Positions 23,375 through 25,937 of a stretch of DNA of 25,937 bases are shown here, piece by piece. The DNA comes from an uncultured Clostridia bacterium (GTDB lineage: Bacteria; Bacillota; Clostridia; TANB77; CAG-508): NCBI GenBank assembly GCA_934178555.1, contig CAKPQL010000018.1:1-25937 (forward strand), read 5' to 3'. The notes beneath the pieces were generated by a model. It was not told the origin of the DNA. It saw only the letters and a list, made by a program, of their open reading frames with translations, and did no database searches. The position numbers were made by a program, and so were the translations under genes. How positions within the stretch are numbered: the first letter of the stretch is position 1; every line of letters starts with the position of its first letter.

Positions 23375-24118
23375 ATGTTAAATATAGTTTGGGCATATCC
23401 TGATATATTAAATTTACATGGTGATAGAGGAAATATACTAGCATTAGAGAGAATTGCAAAAATGTTAGATATAGAAACAAATGTAAAAAAGATAGAAAGT
23501 TATAACCAAAAAATAGATTTTGAAAATACTGATATAATCCTATTCAATGTTGGAGAAGTAAAAGTTATGCCAGCTGTAATAGAGGCATTAAAGAAACAAG
23601 AAAATGAATTAAAGGAATATATCGAACGAGGAAGCATTGTATTGTTAATAGGAACTACTGGATGTATTATGGCAAAAGAAACTTTAAGAGCTGATGGAAC
23701 TAAATTTGAAGGTTTAGGAATATTAGATATGAATTGTATAGAAAGAAAAGATGTATATGGAAATGATTTACATTTTACTTTAAAAGAAGATGAAAATATG
23801 GAGATTATGGCAAATCAAATACAATTAATAGATACAAAACTAAATTCTGATATTGCCTTTGGAACTATAAAATATGGAATGGGAAATAATGATGGAAAAA
23901 GTACGGAAGGTGCAAAATACAAAAATGTAATATTTACAAATGCGCTTGGTCCAGTTTTAGTAAAAAATCCTTGGTATACTGAAAAAATAATAAAGTTAGC
24001 TATAGAAAATAAGGGAGAAAAAATAGACAAAAGTATAAAAAAGGATGAATTTGAAATAGAATTAAAATCTATGGAATGCATAAAGAAATTTATTGAAAAC
24101 AAAAGAAAGGAAGAATAA
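23375..24118 (+). CDS. gatD: GatD-like class I glutamine amidotransferase subunit lacking catalytic residues
   Basis: The 247-residue protein is recognisable as GatD: L-LHGDRGN-LAL near the N-terminus, DGTKFEGLGILD (108-119), YGMGNNDG, EGAKYKN and GPVLVKNP. The active site is gone. At the nucleophile elbow the family has ICGGYQ; here it reads IGTTGC (92-97), with Gly at the Cys position. The catalytic His of the TYLHGP motif is Leu191 in TNALGP. The GGGSD oxyanion strand and the NHGGRT substrate-Arg motif are also unrecognisable. A Cys (C97) lies four positions later but is unlikely to serve. The frame is open from 23351; GGGAGG selects the ATG at 23375. The racemase follows 2 nt after the stop. 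It probably acts as a structural partner of the MurT-like protein. Confidence 0.85.
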   Translation: MLNIVWAYPDILNLHGDRGNILALERIAKMLDIETNVKKIESYNQKIDFENTDIILFNVGEVKVMPAVIEALKKQENELKEYIERGSIVLLIGTTGCIMAKETLRADGTKFEGLGILDMNCIERKDVYGNDLHFTLKEDENMEIMANQIQLIDTKLNSDIAFGTIKYGMGNNDGKSTEGAKYKNVIFTNALGPVLVKNPWYTEKIIKLAIENKGEKIDKSIKKDEFEIELKSMECIKKFIENKRKEE

Positions 24119-24120
24119 AA

Positions 24121-25179
24121 ATGTATCCTATAGTTGAAATAAAGTTGAATCAGATTATAGAAAATGCAAAGGCAATGAAGAAAATTTGCGAAAAAAATAA
24201 TAAAATTTATTGCTTAATAACAAAAGTCTTATCAGATAATAAAGAAGTGGTTAAAGCTATAACAGATAACGGAATAACTTGTATAGGGGAATCAAGAATA
24301 GAAAATTTAATTAGTTATAAAGATATAAAAGTAGAAAAATGGCTTATAAGAATACCAATGATTTGTGAAGTAGAAGATGTAATAAAATATAGTGATGTTA
24401 GTTTAAACAGTGAATTAGTTACTTTAAAAGCATTAAACGAAGCAGCTATAAAGCAAAATAAAATTCATAAAGTTATACTTATGTATGAGTTAGGAGACCT
24501 ACGAGAAGGTTGCTCAAAGCAAGAATTAGAAGAAGTAATAAAAGAATCACTAAAACTATCAAATATAAAGATATATGGATTAGGAGCAAATTTAAGCTGC
24601 TATGGTGCAACAATTCCAACTAAAGAAAACATGAAAGAGTTAGTTGATGTTGCAGAAGAATTGGAAAGAAAATTCAATATAAAATTTGAATTAATTTCTG
24701 GAGGAAATTCAAGCTCATATAAAATGTTAAAAAATGGAGAGTTGCCGGATAGAGTGAATAATTTAAGATTGGGAGAATCTGTTTTTCTTGGAAATGTACC
24801 TTGTTTTGAAGAACCAATTTTAGAGTTTAACAGAAATAATTTTATTTTGAAAACTCAAATAATTGAATTAAAAGAAAAAACATCAGTACCTAGGGGAAAA
24901 CATTATGTGGATTCGTTTGGTCATATACCAACATTCATAGATAGAGGAATCAGAAAAAAAGCAATTATAGCATTAGGAAAGCAAGATGTCAGATTGGACT
25001 GCTTAATACCTCAAGATAATGATATAATAGTATTAGGTGGAAGTAGTGATCATGTTATATTAGATGTAACAGATTGCAAGCAAGAATATAAAGTAGGAGA
25101 TGAAGTAAGCTTTAAGTTGAATTACGGAGGATTATTAAACATAATGACATCAAAATATGTAGAAAGAAAAATAATATAA
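24121..25179 (+). CDS. Alanine/ornithine racemase-family PLP enzyme (Orr/YhfX-like)
   Basis: The 352-residue protein belongs to the fold III PLP amino-acid racemases. It has a PLP lysine in ITKVL (K35), GESRIEN, the SLNSE segment, MYELGDLREGC, the phosphate-loop-like ISGGNSSSYKML, NLRLGE, and a C-terminal domain with RGIRKKAIIALGKQDV and SSDHVILD. These signatures match the alanine/ornithine racemase group rather than canonical Alr, which is longer in its C-terminal domain. Substrate (Ala, Orn, Lys or another) cannot be fixed from sequence. It starts 2 nt after gatD, with the GAAAGGAAGAA inside the gatD end as ribosome site, so the three genes are translationally linked. A weak hairpin follows. 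Confidence 0.87.
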   Translation: MYPIVEIKLNQIIENAKAMKKICEKNNKIYCLITKVLSDNKEVVKAITDNGITCIGESRIENLISYKDIKVEKWLIRIPMICEVEDVIKYSDVSLNSELVTLKALNEAAIKQNKIHKVILMYELGDLREGCSKQELEEVIKESLKLSNIKIYGLGANLSCYGATIPTKENMKELVDVAEELERKFNIKFELISGGNSSSYKMLKNGELPDRVNNLRLGESVFLGNVPCFEEPILEFNRNNFILKTQIIELKEKTSVPRGKHYVDSFGHIPTFIDRGIRKKAIIALGKQDVRLDCLIPQDNDIIVLGGSSDHVILDVTDCKQEYKVGDEVSFKLNYGGLLNIMTSKYVERKII

Positions 25180-25189
25180 AACTAAAAAC

Positions 25190-25225
25190 TATTAAGTGTA
25201 CTGACTTGGTAAACTTAATAATTTT
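25190..25225 (+). terminator. Hairpin terminator after the racemase gene
   Basis: An 8-bp AT-rich stem (25190-25197 with 25213-25220) with a 15-nt loop is followed by ATTTT. It is weak by stem composition but correctly placed 10 nt past the stop. Confidence 0.5.
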
Positions 25226-25252
25226 GCATTATATGTAATTTTATGGTAAAAT
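25224..25252 (+). promoter_or_regulatory. Sigma-A-type promoter for the ORF at 25338
   Basis: TTGCAT (25224-25229), a 17-nt spacer and TAAAAT (25247-25252) with an extended TGG in front. Start would be near 25260, leaving a leader of about 78 nt that contains the 25272-25299 hairpin. Confidence 0.6.
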
Positions 25253-25271
25253 ATTTATATGCTCGTTATAA

Positions 25272-25299
25272 TAGAATAATTTTGGGGCAAATTGTTCTA
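25272..25299 (+). other. Leader hairpin upstream of the ORF at 25338
   Basis: Arms 25272-25282 and 25289-25299 pair over 11 bp (one T-G wobble) around the loop TGGGGC. It falls inside the predicted 5' leader. No T-run follows. The rest of the leader (25300-25337) is less AT-rich and ends in an AGAAAGG ribosome site. I do not recognise a riboswitch class. Confidence 0.45.
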
Positions 25300-25337
25300 G
25301 AATACTTTATGCGCCGTAATGGCAGAAAGGCAACAGT

Positions 25338-25724
25338 ATGAAATTTAACAACAAAAAGAAAAGAAAGATGAGAAAAATCCGCTATAAGCGGAATCTCAAG
25401 AACTATGGAAGCTCAATAGGAAGATACTATACCTTAGACGGCTTTACAGTCCTCGATACTATTCATTACAAGGAACAGATGTATTTTCTTGGAACTGATG
25501 ACGAGAATTATAAAATTATAAAGGTGGTATCTGTACATGAGCGCGTTCCGCTTTCGGACAAGAAAGTGCTGAAAAAGAAAAATGTTTTTGGCAATCCGCA
25601 GAGATGGAACTTGAAGACGAAGCTGACTATAGACGATACTGGCAAAGTGATAGGATTTGAATCCGATAACTCTGAAAGTAGTTCAAAAAGTCGCTTTGCA
25701 TCGATAATTATTCCCATGTTCTGA
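25338..25724 (+). CDS. Hypothetical basic protein of atypical composition, probably acquired
   Basis: I recognise no family in this 128-residue protein. The first 23 residues are almost all K/R/N. The middle is beta-rich (GRYYTLDGFTVLDTIHYKEQ, then MYFLGTDDENYKIIKVVSV), and the end is hydrophobic (SRFASIIIPMF). Codon use differs from every neighbour: CTC, CTG, CGC, CGG (codon 18), TCG and GTC, and a TGA stop. It has its own promoter, leader and GC-rich terminator, and sits between the racemase and a - strand SASP. AGAAAGG precedes the ATG at good spacing. These traits point to a transferred single-gene unit; I see no integrase, transposase or flanking repeat. Confidence 0.6.
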   Translation: MKFNNKKKRKMRKIRYKRNLKNYGSSIGRYYTLDGFTVLDTIHYKEQMYFLGTDDENYKIIKVVSVHERVPLSDKKVLKKKNVFGNPQRWNLKTKLTIDDTGKVIGFESDNSESSSKSRFASIIIPMF

Positions 25725-25752
25725 TTATTTTCAGGTGCCCCCATGGTAATAA

Positions 25753-25782
25753 TAAAGGCAGGAGCTAAAGCTCCTGCCTTTA
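25753..25782. terminator. GC-rich terminator shared by the 25338 ORF and the SASP gene
   Basis: A 14-bp perfect stem (25753-25766 with 25769-25782), in practice with a small loop centred on TAAA, is the most GC-rich hairpin in the window. It is followed by TTTATG on the + strand and TTTATTATT on the - strand. It lies between the converging genes, 28 nt after the + gene and about 60 nt after the SASP stop. Confidence 0.8.
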
Positions 25783-25844
25783 TGTAACATAAAAACAAAA
25801 ACTTTAAACTATCCTGCTTAAAACTAATAATCTAGTAATTTAAC

Positions 25845-25937
25845 TTATCTACCTATCATAGAATTTTCAGCTTGTTGGATCATTTTCTTAACCATGTTAC
25901 CACCTATTTTACCAGCGTCTTTAGCTGATATATCACC
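25845..25937 (-). CDS. Alpha/beta-type small acid-soluble spore protein (5' end beyond the window)
   Basis: The last 30 residues of a SASP are visible on the - strand, with the family signature DAGKIGGNMVKKMIQQAE followed by a short tail and TAA. Alpha/beta SASPs coat spore DNA, shifting it toward an A-like form and protecting it from UV and heat; Gpr degrades them at germination. The N-terminal half, including the protease cleavage site, lies outside the window. A T-rich stretch and then the shared hairpin follow the stop. Confidence 0.92.
   Translation of the reverse strand, partial: GDISAKDAGKIGGNMVKKMIQQAENSMIGR

Noticed and set aside
23651..23671. Cys97 of GatD as a relocated catalytic nucleophile
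   Set aside because: It sits four positions after the elbow position, and the catalytic His and substrate-binding Arg motifs are also missing.

Overview
The window looks like a piece of chromosome from an AT-rich, spore-forming Clostridia-type member of the Bacillota, possibly an uncultured gut lineage. The evidence is very low GC, near-exclusive TAA/TAG stops, AGGAGG-type ribosome binding sites, the spore protease gpr, the sporulation pair yqfC/yqfD, a spore-coat-core type alpha/beta SASP at the right edge, and Bacillota gene clusters such as yicC-remA-rpoZ-gmk and era-yqzL-recO. Nearly all genes are on the + strand; only a small zinc-ribbon gene, an RluD-type pseudouridine synthase and the edge SASP are on the - strand. 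I saw no tRNA, rRNA, CRISPR array, transposase or integrase.

Layout. 1-3.6 kb: orphan zinc-ribbon/HTH gene (-), gpr, a U32 (TrhP-like) tRNA hydroxylation protein, rsmE. 3.6-6.2 kb: a 4-TM membrane protein with its own promoter, then yicC-remA-rpoZ-gmk, ending at a strong terminator. 6.3-14.8 kb: glmM, a 206-nt structured gap, an unknown acidic protein, metG, a P-loop (deoxy)nucleotide kinase, a DUF1189-like membrane protein, ftsH, then a convergent RluD-type gene across a shared terminator. 14.9-21.2 kb: the yqfC-yqfD-X-ybeY-DUF3048-era-yqzL-recO run, in which the usual phoH/pgpH and dgkA/cdd positions are replaced by an unknown 408-residue protein and a DUF3048 protein. 21.3-25.2 kb: hpf, then murT-gatD-racemase. 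25.2-25.8 kb: a compositionally foreign ORF with its own promoter and terminator. 25.85 kb to the edge: SASP (-).

Two observations stand out. First, era and recO, about 1.1 kb apart, are each broken by one extra C directly before a GGA codon in a highly conserved motif, so the in-frame codon at each break is CGG. By eye, these are the only in-frame CGG codons in about 7,700 native codons of the window. This could be error or decay, or +1 recoding at an unassigned or hungry CGG. Second, the MurT/GatD pair keeps its fold signatures, but GatD has lost both catalytic residues (Cys to Gly, His to Leu) and other glutaminase motifs. MurT has lost the segment that normally contributes to the shared triad. 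The pair is followed 2 nt later by an alanine/ornithine-racemase-like gene, which suggests a repurposed Mur-ligase/D-amino-acid module.

Functionally, the rest is core housekeeping (RNA modification, translation, nucleotide kinases, cell-wall precursor supply, membrane proteolysis, ribosome hibernation) plus sporulation and germination. Gpr at one end degrades SASPs of the type encoded at the other end.
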